From Nautiliaceae bacterium (lineage in GTDB: Bacteria; Campylobacterota; Campylobacteria; Campylobacterales; Nautiliaceae), in the NCBI GenBank assembly GCA_027038555.1, contig JALVVX010000024.1, positions 1 through 46,393 of the forward strand: a DNA stretch of 46,393 nucleotides, in the 5' to 3' direction. Made by a program: the position numbers and the translations under genes. A model generated the notes under the pieces. That model saw only the letters and a program-made list of their open reading frames with translations, searched no databases and was not told where the DNA came from. Position 1 is the first letter of the stretch. Each line of letters begins with the position of its first letter. Positions 37,290-45,640 of this stretch are shown piece by piece.

Positions 37290-39694
37290 AGACCTGTATG
37301 ATCTATTTGATCGTTTACGCTAAGCGCTACATATTCATGACCGTTTGTATAAATATATGTTGTTCCAGCAGCAGTATTCCCTTGATTATCAAGAGGTAGA
37401 TTTTGATGAATTTCGTTTACTTTACTCCATCCGGTAGTATCAATATTATTAAGCGTATCATTATCTCCGACAATCATTAAATGATTTCTATTATCTGTCA
37501 TATTTAAAACATCATCCAATGAAAGATTCGTAAGATTTGCATTATCAACTTTTGTAAGATTGATAACTTCTATATTTTTTACATTCGTTACATTATCAAA
37601 ATCTATATTTTTATTAATCTCGGTAATACCTAAAAGATTTGCAACAGATTGTAAAGTTTGAGGCATATGTGCCAAATCAACAGGGACCAATGTATCATTT
37701 CCTGCACCTAAATCAATATCATGAATTTGTGAAGGAAGAATTGGTAATTTTTCATCTACACCAAATTGCAAAGTAATATTTTTTGATGTGGAATCCCCGT
37801 CTTCATCAACAACATTAATACTTATAGGCTGTTGTATACTTAAAGATGAGGCGATATTTGGATCACAGTTATAATCAAGAGTAACATCTCCGGTTACAAA
37901 ATTTATATGCATATCTCCATTAGCTGTATTAATTGTTTGGGTAGGATTATTAGGATCAAACGTATAAGTGTCATTTCCTATTTTAATTGATTCTATATGC
38001 CCTAAATCAGCACCGTATAAAACACCGTCATGCCCAAAAGCATCAAAAAGTTTTCCTTGCATTTGAATTGTGCTTTGTAAATGAGCAGTATCGGCCAATA
38101 CAACATCTTGTGAAATATGCTGACTACCGATATCCGCATCAATTCCTATTGTATTAATCTGAATAGTTCCATCATCAAGATGCATTCCGTTTACTTCAAG
38201 ATGAACGTTAAATTCATCATTTGCAATTAAAGTTTTTAAATTGTTTATACCATCAGGTGTTAAAAGGGCATCGGCAAAAGTTTTTATAACAGCCGCATGA
38301 GGAATTACATCTGAATAATTGGTCAATAAATTATCCATTTTCTGGTCCACAATTTGTAACACTTCCGGGTCTACATAATGAGTTTTTATATTTGAAATCA
38401 ACAAGTAACCATCAGTCGTATGATATAAAATATCTCCATTTTGTACCGTATAAGTTTCAGATGTTCCGTCAGGATGAACTCTTGTAATTGTTTCACCTGC
38501 ATTTAACATATCGATATTATTTATATAAGTAAGAAGTTTTCCCTCAAACTCTTTTAAAAGATTTAGATAATCTTGATTTTCATTATCGAGTGCTACAATG
38601 CTTTTGATTGTCTGAGCAATTGTGCCAAAATTTTCAAGAAGCGATGTTTTTAAAATATTAAAATTTTCAGGAGTCAAATTATCCAAAATACCTGCCGAAA
38701 CTTTTACCATATGTGAGGTGATATCAATATCCGCGATAATTTGAGGTGCATTTGCACTGTTAATGGAAATATTAACGTCATCTCCTAAAATTACGGGTTT
38801 ATCATCAATAATTTTAATTGAAATATTCTCATTAGCACTGTGACCAAAATTATCATTAAGAGTTACGGTAAAATCTTGAGTAATTGAATCGACATGAGTC
38901 CCGTTAATTATATCTTTTAATGGATGCGAAAGGGTATATGTATAATCCCCGTTTACAGTGTTTAGTTCAAATACATTTCCCTCAGGTGTAGTAATTGTAA
39001 TAATTCCTTGTTCATTTGGTGTAATTCCGTTTACACTTGCGATATTCGCTCCTCCTATAATTGTGTCATTGTCAAAAATATTTCCATGCACCACGGTAGG
39101 TTCGCCTCCGGGATTTGTACCATATGGAAGAGCGGATTCATATACCACACCGCTGTCATTATTTAAAACACTCACAAATTCTCTTATTATATTTGCTTCA
39201 TTCAATAAAACCAATCCGTTAATTCCTGTCGTTACAATAGGAATATTAATATTTAAACCTGGTGATATTTCATTGAAATTTATATTAAAATTTTCAAATT
39301 CTACATTCAAAAAATCTGTTGCTAAATGCGGAGTATTTTTCCCCGCAGCCGTTGCCATATTTGCAGGATTTTGATTATGAGTATGGATTTGATGATGTGT
39401 TTGTGTTTCATGAATAGCTGTATGATGTTGAGGATGAGTGTTTTGATGTTGTGTTTTTACTTCTTTATTGTTTTCAAACATTGACATATCAAACACCTGT
39501 ACCTCAAAGCCTCTTAAAATTATAGGCTTATTTCCACCTTCAATTACCAGCTCGGCATTTATACTGTTTGTATCTGAACCATAAACCATACTATCAGGCA
39601 AAATTTCCATTCCAGGTTTTAACTCCACTATTTTACCCTCAGGTAATTGCATATAAAATTTTCCGTTTTTAATCTCTTTTACTACATAACTCAT
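37286..39694 (-). CDS. small LapA-like type I secreted adhesin
   Basis: 802 aa, far shorter than Pseudomonas LapA (about 5000 aa). Residues 1-~72 resemble the LapA retention module (KNGKFYMQLPEGKIVELKPGMEILPDSMVYG). A His-rich linker follows (83-106, nine His). TAAG at 115-118 is the LapG di-Ala cleavage motif, so cutting between Ala116 and Ala117 would free the rest. Then come VCBS or T1SS-143-like domains (VHGNIFDNDTIIGG, VTLNDNFGHSANENISIKIIDDKPVI), a helical insert (~350-460), another beta domain and a C-terminal type I secretion domain with a single RTX-like GAGNDTL. A second TAAG lies at 774-777. AAGGGT precedes the ATG. Last gene of the exporter operon. Confidence 0.85.
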   Translation of the reverse strand: MSYVVKEIKNGKFYMQLPEGKIVELKPGMEILPDSMVYGSDTNSINAELVIEGGNKPIILRGFEVQVFDMSMFENNKEVKTQHQNTHPQHHTAIHETQTHHQIHTHNQNPANMATAAGKNTPHLATDFLNVEFENFNINFNEISPGLNINIPIVTTGINGLVLLNEANIIREFVSVLNNDSGVVYESALPYGTNPGGEPTVVHGNIFDNDTIIGGANIASVNGITPNEQGIITITTPEGNVFELNTVNGDYTYTLSHPLKDIINGTHVDSITQDFTVTLNDNFGHSANENISIKIIDDKPVILGDDVNISINSANAPQIIADIDITSHMVKVSAGILDNLTPENFNILKTSLLENFGTIAQTIKSIVALDNENQDYLNLLKEFEGKLLTYINNIDMLNAGETITRVHPDGTSETYTVQNGDILYHTTDGYLLISNIKTHYVDPEVLQIVDQKMDNLLTNYSDVIPHAAVIKTFADALLTPDGINNLKTLIANDEFNVHLEVNGMHLDDGTIQINTIGIDADIGSQHISQDVVLADTAHLQSTIQMQGKLFDAFGHDGVLYGADLGHIESIKIGNDTYTFDPNNPTQTINTANGDMHINFVTGDVTLDYNCDPNIASSLSIQQPISINVVDEDGDSTSKNITLQFGVDEKLPILPSQIHDIDLGAGNDTLVPVDLAHMPQTLQSVANLLGITEINKNIDFDNVTNVKNIEVINLTKVDNANLTNLSLDDVLNMTDNRNHLMIVGDNDTLNNIDTTGWSKVNEIHQNLPLDNQGNTAAGTTYIYTNGHEYVALSVNDQIDHTGL

Positions 39695-39756
39695 AATTAC
39701 CCTTTTTTTATATTTTTCAAATAATATTGAATTTTCAAATTTTTATCTATTGTACT

Positions 39757-40299
39757 TTAGGACAAAAGAAGCATAAATTGTAATCTGTTTTTTACATTTT
39801 TCTTTTTATATATACTTTGTGCATGGGCTTTGACGGTCCTTACCGTAATATTTAATTTTTTAGATATTTCATTATATGAAAGACCTTCAAGTAAAAGTTT
39901 TGCTATTTCTTTTTCTCTGTCTGTTAATCCTTCAAATTTATTTTCACTGCCTTTTTCAAAAAATCCCTGTATAAGTGAAGGTGTTATCCAAAAATTATTT
40001 TCTTTGATAGCTTCAATAGCACTTAAAAAATATTCTTTTTTCATATAAACGTTTCCATAACCTCTTGCACCAAGTCTATATAACAGTTTTGCCTTATTAA
40101 GAGAAGGAACACTATCAAGAACTAAAAATTTATTTTTTGCAAAAATTTCGTTTAAATTTTTGAATTTCGAAACAAAAGAAAAATTAGTAATAATTATTTC
40201 ATTATTTAACTCTTCCAGAGAATCGTAAAATATCACTTCTCCTTCAATTTGTTCTTTCCAAAAATTTATATACCGGTAATCATCGCTTAAAAAATACAT
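39757..40299 (-). CDS. LuxR-family regulator with receiver-like N-terminus
   Basis: 180 aa. The LuxR helix-turn-helix is at the C-terminus (LTDREKEIAKLLLEGLSYNEISKKLNITVRTVKAHAQSIYKKKNV, ~124-168). The N-terminal ~115 residues have a receiver-like pattern (VLDSVPSLNKAKLLYRLGARGYGNVYMKKEYFLSAIEAI), but the usual phospho-Asp position is missing, so it may be a pseudo-receiver. Likely target: the adhesin or exporter operon that it sits in. This is inferred from place only. The ATG overlaps the HlyD-like gene's stop (TAATG). 62 bp separate it from the adhesin. Confidence 0.88.
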   Translation of the reverse strand: MYFLSDDYRYINFWKEQIEGEVIFYDSLEELNNEIIITNFSFVSKFKNLNEIFAKNKFLVLDSVPSLNKAKLLYRLGARGYGNVYMKKEYFLSAIEAIKENNFWITPSLIQGFFEKGSENKFEGLTDREKEIAKLLLEGLSYNEISKKLNITVRTVKAHAQSIYKKKNVKNRLQFMLLLS

Positions 40300-41627
40300 T
40301 ATTTCTCCGTAAAGATATATGTTTTTGTTTTTAAAATAGGTTTTAAAATATAATCCATTACTGTTTTTTTACCAGTTACAATATCAACATTTGCCGTCAT
40401 TCCCGGTTTTATTTTAAGTTTTTTACCGTTTTTTTCAAGATAGTTTTTATCTGTTTTTATATAAACGATATAAAAAACATTTCCTTTTCTGTCTTCTTCT
40501 GTATCAGGGCTGATAAGCACAACTTTGCCTTCCATATTTCCAAATATCGTATAATCATATGCGCTAAATTTAATAATTGCTTTTTGCCCCGGATATAAAA
40601 ATCCTATATCTTTCGGCTTTATTTTAGTTTTTATCAAAAGCGTATCGTTAAGAGGCACAATTTCAACCACATTACCACCCGGCTTAATAACTTCTCCAAT
40701 TGTATTTACATACAATTTTTTTATTATACCTGTTATAGGAGAAATAACAACAGTCCTTTTTACCGTATCTTTATAAGATTGTATTTGTGCTTTTAATGCA
40801 AGGTATTCTGTAATTGCATCTGTTAATTTAGTTTTGGCATTATTTTGATATTGAAGTTTTAAGGTGTTTATTTTGTCATTAATCTCTTTTATTTCACTTT
40901 GAAGTTTGGGAATCGAATGTTTTGTAGACTCATATTTATTTTCAAGTTCATTTACCTGTCTTTTAAGTTTATATAATTCTATTTTTGATTTTACCCCTTG
41001 TTTTACCATAGGAATTGTCATTTGAAGCTCTTTATTTATAATATTTAGCGAATTTTTAAAAAGTTTTAAAGAAATTTTTGCATTTTCAAGCTCATGCTCT
41101 TTTTGTTGTAGTTTTTCTTTCAATTGCGATATTTTAGAATTTAATTCTTTTTTATCGCTGTTAAAAAGACTGAGTTCGTTTTTAACAATTTCAGGAGCTT
41201 TTTTTAATATTTCTTTTGAATAAACAAGTTTATTGCTACCCTTGGCTTCCGCTTTAAGTCTTTTTATTTTTATTTCATATGCCAAAATTTTTGCTTTTGT
41301 GGCTTCAAGATACGAAAGGGATTTTTGATTTTTGATTTTTACAAGTGGTTCTCCTTTTTTTACATAATCCCCCTCTTTTACAAAAATTTTTTCAACAATT
41401 CCACCTTCAAGATTTTGAACAACTTGGTTTTTACCGCTTGGTATGACTTGTCCTTTACCTCTTACAATCTCATCCACTTTTGTAAAAGACGCCCATATTA
41501 TAAAACCAATTATCACTATAAACCAAAAAAAAAGAATAAGTCTAATTTTAGTAGGAGTTTTTTTAAGAATCGCCTCACTTAATGCATTCATAAATTCATA
41601 ATCGGTTTTTGAATATTTATCTTTCAT
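40299..41627 (-). CDS. lapC: HlyD-family type I secretion adaptor (LapC-like)
   Basis: 442 aa. A short cytosolic head is followed by a single TM (about 29-48: LILFFWFIVIIGFIIWASF). A lipoyl/barrel-sandwich half comes next (GKGQVIPSGKNQVVQNLEGGIVEKIFVKEGDYVKKGEPLV). A long coiled coil follows (~115-275), then the second lipoyl half and the beta domain (AVVISPITGIIKKLYVNTIGEVIKPGGNVVEIVP, KPKDIGFLYPGQKAIIKFSAYDY). It bridges the ABC exporter and TolC in the periplasm. TAG of the ABC gene directly abuts its ATG, with AAGGGG as the RBS. Confidence 0.93.
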   Translation of the reverse strand: MKDKYSKTDYEFMNALSEAILKKTPTKIRLILFFWFIVIIGFIIWASFTKVDEIVRGKGQVIPSGKNQVVQNLEGGIVEKIFVKEGDYVKKGEPLVKIKNQKSLSYLEATKAKILAYEIKIKRLKAEAKGSNKLVYSKEILKKAPEIVKNELSLFNSDKKELNSKISQLKEKLQQKEHELENAKISLKLFKNSLNIINKELQMTIPMVKQGVKSKIELYKLKRQVNELENKYESTKHSIPKLQSEIKEINDKINTLKLQYQNNAKTKLTDAITEYLALKAQIQSYKDTVKRTVVISPITGIIKKLYVNTIGEVIKPGGNVVEIVPLNDTLLIKTKIKPKDIGFLYPGQKAIIKFSAYDYTIFGNMEGKVVLISPDTEEDRKGNVFYIVYIKTDKNYLEKNGKKLKIKPGMTANVDIVTGKKTVMDYILKPILKTKTYIFTEK

Positions 41628-43739
41628 CTAACCCCTTAATCTTTTGTTAAGTTCGGCCATAACTAAATCTTTTGGACCATCTATTATTTTTTTACCTTCA
41701 TGCATTACGATAATTCTGTCTACTAATGTTAAAAGAGAAGGATTTTGAGTAATTAAAATCAAAGTTTTATCTTTTAAAGTATTTTTTAAATTGTCTATTA
41801 CTTTTCTTTCTGTATTTTTGTCCATAGAACCGGTAGGTTCATCCAATATAAAAATTTTTCCGTTTTTAAGAACCGCTCTTGCTACACCAACAGTTTGTCT
41901 TTGTCCTCCGCTAAGTCCCATCCCTCTTTCTTCTATCGGCATTTCAAGCCCTTTTGGATGTTTTGAAATAAAATCATAAGAAGTTGAAATTTTAGCTGCA
42001 TCGATAACTTTTGACGCATCGTATTTTTTTCCAAGGGTTATATTATCTTGTATGGTTCCTCTAAAAAGTTGTATATCCTGAGGTACATAAGAAATAATAC
42101 TCCTTAAAAGAGCTGGGTCTATTTGAGAGATATCAAGATTATCAATGAGAATTTTACCTTTTTGAGGTTCATATAATTTTAAAAGAAGTTTTATAATAGT
42201 GCTTTTTCCTGAACCGATATTTCCTATTATTGCAACTTTTTCACCAGGATTTATTGTGAAACTTACATCGTCAATAGCATAAACATCACTATCGGGATAT
42301 TTAAAAGATACATTTTTAAATTCTATTTTTCCTTGTAAATTATCAATATGTAAAAACTCTTTATCGTGTTCTTTTTCTTGTTTTATAATATTTTCAATAG
42401 CTTCATATGCAACTTTTGCATCTGAATATTGTGATATCAGTGCAGCCACCTGTCCCATTGGAGCTACCGTTCTGGAACCCAAAATAACAGCTGCAATTAA
42501 AGCACCCATTGTAAGCTCATGAGAAGTAATAAGATATACTCCGAGAATAACTGTTACGACAGTATTCATATTTGTCATAAAATAAGTTACAGCAGGGATG
42601 GAAGCACTCAAAATTTTTGTTTTCAAAAACTTATCAGCTATATTTCCGGTTGCCTCTTCCCACTGCCATTGCCTTAATGATTCAAGGTTATGAGTTTTTA
42701 TCGTTTCTATATTTTGCAAAGTTTCAACAAGAATTGAACTTTTATATGAATGTGCATGATGAGTTTCATTCATCAGTTTTTCAAGCGGTTTTCTTACTAT
42801 AAGAGCATAAATAATAATTAAACCAGAAAATATAATCGGAACTACGACAAGTACCCCGCCGATATACCAAATAACAAATAAAAAAAGTATTGAAAATGGT
42901 ATATCAACAAGTGCCGCAATAGTTGCCGATGTAAAAAAATTTCTAATTACGTCAAAACTTCTCAAATTATTTGCAAATGAACCTACCGATTTAGGATAGA
43001 CAGACATTTTTAGATTCATTGCTTTTTCAAATATTAGCGATGACATAATAATTTCACTTTTTTTACCGGCTGTTTCAAGAAGATAGGCTCTAATATTTTT
43101 CAAAATAAAATCAACAATCAATACAAGCATAATCCCTATTGCAAATCCCCACAATGTCTCTTGTGCATTATTGGGTATTACCCTGTCATATACATTCATA
43201 GTAAAAAGAGGAATTGCCAAAACAAAAAGATTCACTAAAATAGAAGCTAATATAACATCTCTGTAAAGCGGTAATGATAATTTTAAAGTATCCCAAAACC
43301 AATGTTTAGGTCTTATTTTTAATGTATTGTATTTATCACTGTATTGATATTCCTTTTTAAGTAAAAAACCGTATCCTAAATAATCTTCATTCAATTTATC
43401 CAAATCAATCCATTCGCTTACCTCACCTTCTGGAAAAATAATTTTGGCTTTATTGTCTTTTATCTCTTCGAGAATTACACAATATCTGTTTTTAAGTAAA
43501 ATTATCATAGGAAGATGAACATTTAAAATTTCATTTAAATCTTTTTTTACGAGCGTACTTTTAAATCCGGCTCTTGAAGCTATACGAGAAAAAAGAGATT
43601 TAGGATTGTTTAAAGAAAAAATTTCTTCTTCAATAGGAATACCGTGTATTAAACTCTCTTTTGAGATTGGTTTGTTATAAAGTCTGGCGAAAAGAACCAG
43701 ACAATCCAGCAACTTGTCATTATATTTTATATTTTCCAC
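41628..43739 (-). CDS. lapB: type I secretion ABC exporter with C39-like domain (LapB-like)
   Basis: 703 aa. Residues 1-~130 are a C39-peptidase-like domain (LLDCLVLFARLYNKPIS) that looks like the non-proteolytic kind found in adhesin exporters. TM helices span ~160-430. The ATPase domain has Walker A GNIGSGKST (506-514), signature LSGGQRQ (609-615) and Walker B FILDEP (630-635). It exports the adhesin from the cytoplasm in one step together with the HlyD-like and TolC-like partners. It follows the TolC gene by 10 bp and abuts the HlyD gene. Confidence 0.95.
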   Translation of the reverse strand: MENIKYNDKLLDCLVLFARLYNKPISKESLIHGIPIEEEIFSLNNPKSLFSRIASRAGFKSTLVKKDLNEILNVHLPMIILLKNRYCVILEEIKDNKAKIIFPEGEVSEWIDLDKLNEDYLGYGFLLKKEYQYSDKYNTLKIRPKHWFWDTLKLSLPLYRDVILASILVNLFVLAIPLFTMNVYDRVIPNNAQETLWGFAIGIMLVLIVDFILKNIRAYLLETAGKKSEIIMSSLIFEKAMNLKMSVYPKSVGSFANNLRSFDVIRNFFTSATIAALVDIPFSILFLFVIWYIGGVLVVVPIIFSGLIIIYALIVRKPLEKLMNETHHAHSYKSSILVETLQNIETIKTHNLESLRQWQWEEATGNIADKFLKTKILSASIPAVTYFMTNMNTVVTVILGVYLITSHELTMGALIAAVILGSRTVAPMGQVAALISQYSDAKVAYEAIENIIKQEKEHDKEFLHIDNLQGKIEFKNVSFKYPDSDVYAIDDVSFTINPGEKVAIIGNIGSGKSTIIKLLLKLYEPQKGKILIDNLDISQIDPALLRSIISYVPQDIQLFRGTIQDNITLGKKYDASKVIDAAKISTSYDFISKHPKGLEMPIEERGMGLSGGQRQTVGVARAVLKNGKIFILDEPTGSMDKNTERKVIDNLKNTLKDKTLILITQNPSLLTLVDRIIVMHEGKKIIDGPKDLVMAELNKRLRG

Positions 43740-43749
43740 TTAAACTCTT

Positions 43750-45042
43750 TTATTTAATTAAACCTTTAAAAACTTTTTTACCAAAAATTTCATCGACCAA
43801 ATCACCCATTAAATTATGAATTTTAACTTTAACATATAATAAATCAAGTTTTGTTTTTATTAATTCGTTTTTGGCTTTATACAAATCGTTTTGAGCTGTT
43901 AATAATTCAAGAAGTGTTCTTCTACCCATATTGAATTCTTTTTGATAAAGATTTAATGTTTGATTTGAATAATTTTTATATTGATTTAAATCCGAAACTC
44001 TTTTTTCAAGTGTATTTTTTAAATCCCAAGCATTATAAAGATTTGCTTTTATTTCTCTTTTTATTTTTTCAAGAGAATTCAGTGCTTCATTTGTTTTTAT
44101 TTTGTTTATCTGAGAATTTGTTTTGTCTTTATAGCCGTTAAATATATTATATGTCATATTTAAACTTGCTATAAATCTATCATCTGCACTGTCATAAGGA
44201 TTTCTGTCCGATACATCGTTATAATTTTGAGCTAATTGTAAATCGATTTTAGGATACAAATTTTTATCAACCACTTTTTGATATTCATTCAATGCTTTTA
44301 TATAAAATTTTGCACTTTTAATAGCAGGATTGTTAGAAATTGCACTTTGATATGCCTCTTTTACATCCAAAGGCAGTTTTAAAGCGACATCAAAACTCAT
44401 ATTTTGAATATCCGGTTTAAAACCGAAAACTTTTTCAAAATTGTTTATAGCCTGTGTGAGTTTATCTCTTAATATCAAAACATTTGATTTGGCAAGATAA
44501 TATTGAGATTCTATCTTGGTAACTTCGGATTTAGTTGTCATTCCGCCTTTGTAAAGCTCTTTAACTTTATTTAAAATTGATTTTGTAATTTTCAAATTAT
44601 CCATTCCGTTGTTATAAAGCATCTGTGATTTCATTACGTCAATATAGCTTTTTAAAGCTTTATCAGTAATATTGTTTACCGTTTGTATATATTTAAAAGC
44701 GTAACTTATAGCTTTTGCTTTTTGGAAGTTTATTTTACCTTCGCTTCCGTATCCGTTAAAAAGATTTTGAGTTAAAACAATTGCAGCTTTATAATATCTG
44801 TAAGTTTGATCAGGCGTATCTCCTTTAAAAAGCCCTGATTTTGCGAGACCTCCTTGAAGATTAAAATTCACTACTGGTAGATTTTCTGATTTAGCCGTTT
44901 TTACTTCTTCTTTTTGGGCTAAAAATTTATCAAGAGCAGCTTTAATTTCCGGATTTGTATTTAACAAATTAGACACGGAATTTTGAACCATTGTAGCGTT
45001 TAATCCCAATGTGATTAAAAAAATCGGTAATACCCTTTTCAT
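43750..45042 (-). CDS. lapE: TolC-family outer membrane channel (LapE-like)
   Basis: 430 aa. The signal peptide MKRVLPIFLITLGLNA is followed by a typical TolC repeat structure: two similar halves of long helices (VQNSVSNLLNTNPEIKAALDKFLAQ, then AYQSAISNNPAIKSAKFYIKALNEYQ) with beta strands (QGGLAKSG, LQLAQNYNDVS). The C-terminal RRTLLELLTAQNDLYKAKNELIKTKLDLLYVKVKIHNLMGDL is a family hallmark. Outer-membrane exit channel for the adhesin; may also serve as an anchor. First gene of the operon, with a perfect promoter and AAAGGGGAGAGG as the RBS. Confidence 0.94.
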   Translation of the reverse strand: MKRVLPIFLITLGLNATMVQNSVSNLLNTNPEIKAALDKFLAQKEEVKTAKSENLPVVNFNLQGGLAKSGLFKGDTPDQTYRYYKAAIVLTQNLFNGYGSEGKINFQKAKAISYAFKYIQTVNNITDKALKSYIDVMKSQMLYNNGMDNLKITKSILNKVKELYKGGMTTKSEVTKIESQYYLAKSNVLILRDKLTQAINNFEKVFGFKPDIQNMSFDVALKLPLDVKEAYQSAISNNPAIKSAKFYIKALNEYQKVVDKNLYPKIDLQLAQNYNDVSDRNPYDSADDRFIASLNMTYNIFNGYKDKTNSQINKIKTNEALNSLEKIKREIKANLYNAWDLKNTLEKRVSDLNQYKNYSNQTLNLYQKEFNMGRRTLLELLTAQNDLYKAKNELIKTKLDLLYVKVKIHNLMGDLVDEIFGKKVFKGLIK

Positions 45043-45070
45043 ACCTCTCCCCTTTCAAAATTATAAATAT

Positions 45071-45099
45071 ATTATATTATAATGTGATTTTGGTGTCAA
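45071..45099 (-). promoter_or_regulatory. consensus sigma-70 promoter of the adhesin export operon
   Basis: On the minus strand TTGACA (45099-45094), a 17-bp spacer and TATAAT (45076-45071). A second TATAAT lies five bases upstream. Transcription would begin near 45064, leaving a 21-nt leader before the lapE-like ATG. Confidence 0.85.
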
Positions 45100-45104
45100 T
45101 AAAT

Positions 45105-45626
45105 TTAAGAAAATCTTTTTTTATTTATAAATGCGTAAATCAAACTTACAGCCGGTACAATACTTATCCCGAACAAAAAGCTATATACATCAAAAATACC
45201 TTGTTTATTAAGATAAATAAAAGAAGCAATTAAAAAAGCATAGCCTAAAATTCTCAATATGTTAAACCCGCCTTTAAAAGAAAAAAACATTGCTTCATAC
45301 CATTTTAATTTTTTACGTTTTAATTTTTCAAGATTTTTTTTATCGACTTGTTCTTCTTCATCATACAAATCAAATTCATCATCATATTTTTTTAAGATAT
45401 CCTCTCCGACATTTCCGTTTTCAAGCTGTCTTTTTATGGAATTACTGATTCCTATATATGCACCCAAAATAATCAGTGATGTTGAAAAAAAAGCAAGCTG
45501 TGTATTATAAAGCCATTTTAAATTATCTTCTAAATAACAAAAAACAACAATACCTATATCAACCGCTATTAAAATTCTTATTAAATCTAAAAAAATATTT
45601 TTATTTTTTAATTTTCCGTTCTCCAT
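45105..45626 (-). CDS. unrecognised four-TM membrane protein
   Basis: 173 aa. Two TM helices lie at about 15-32 and 43-60, then an acidic then basic cytosolic loop (DDEFDLYDEEEQVDKKNLEKLKRKKLKWYEAM), and two more helices near 122-138 and 147-165. No motif is known to me. The loop is likely a coiled helix. It follows the radical SAM gene by 14 bp with GGAGAATAGAG as the RBS, so it is probably co-transcribed with it and not part of the adhesin operon. Confidence 0.75.
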   Translation of the reverse strand: MENGKLKNKNIFLDLIRILIAVDIGIVVFCYLEDNLKWLYNTQLAFFSTSLIILGAYIGISNSIKRQLENGNVGEDILKKYDDEFDLYDEEEQVDKKNLEKLKRKKLKWYEAMFFSFKGGFNILRILGYAFLIASFIYLNKQGIFDVYSFLFGISIVPAVSLIYAFINKKRFS

Positions 45627-45640
45627 TCTCTATTCTCCGT

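Noticed and set aside
37281-37298. Terminator at the lapD/adhesin stops
   Set aside because: Only a 5-bp stem (ACAGG/CCTGT) and no U-tract on either strand; too weak to list as a feature.
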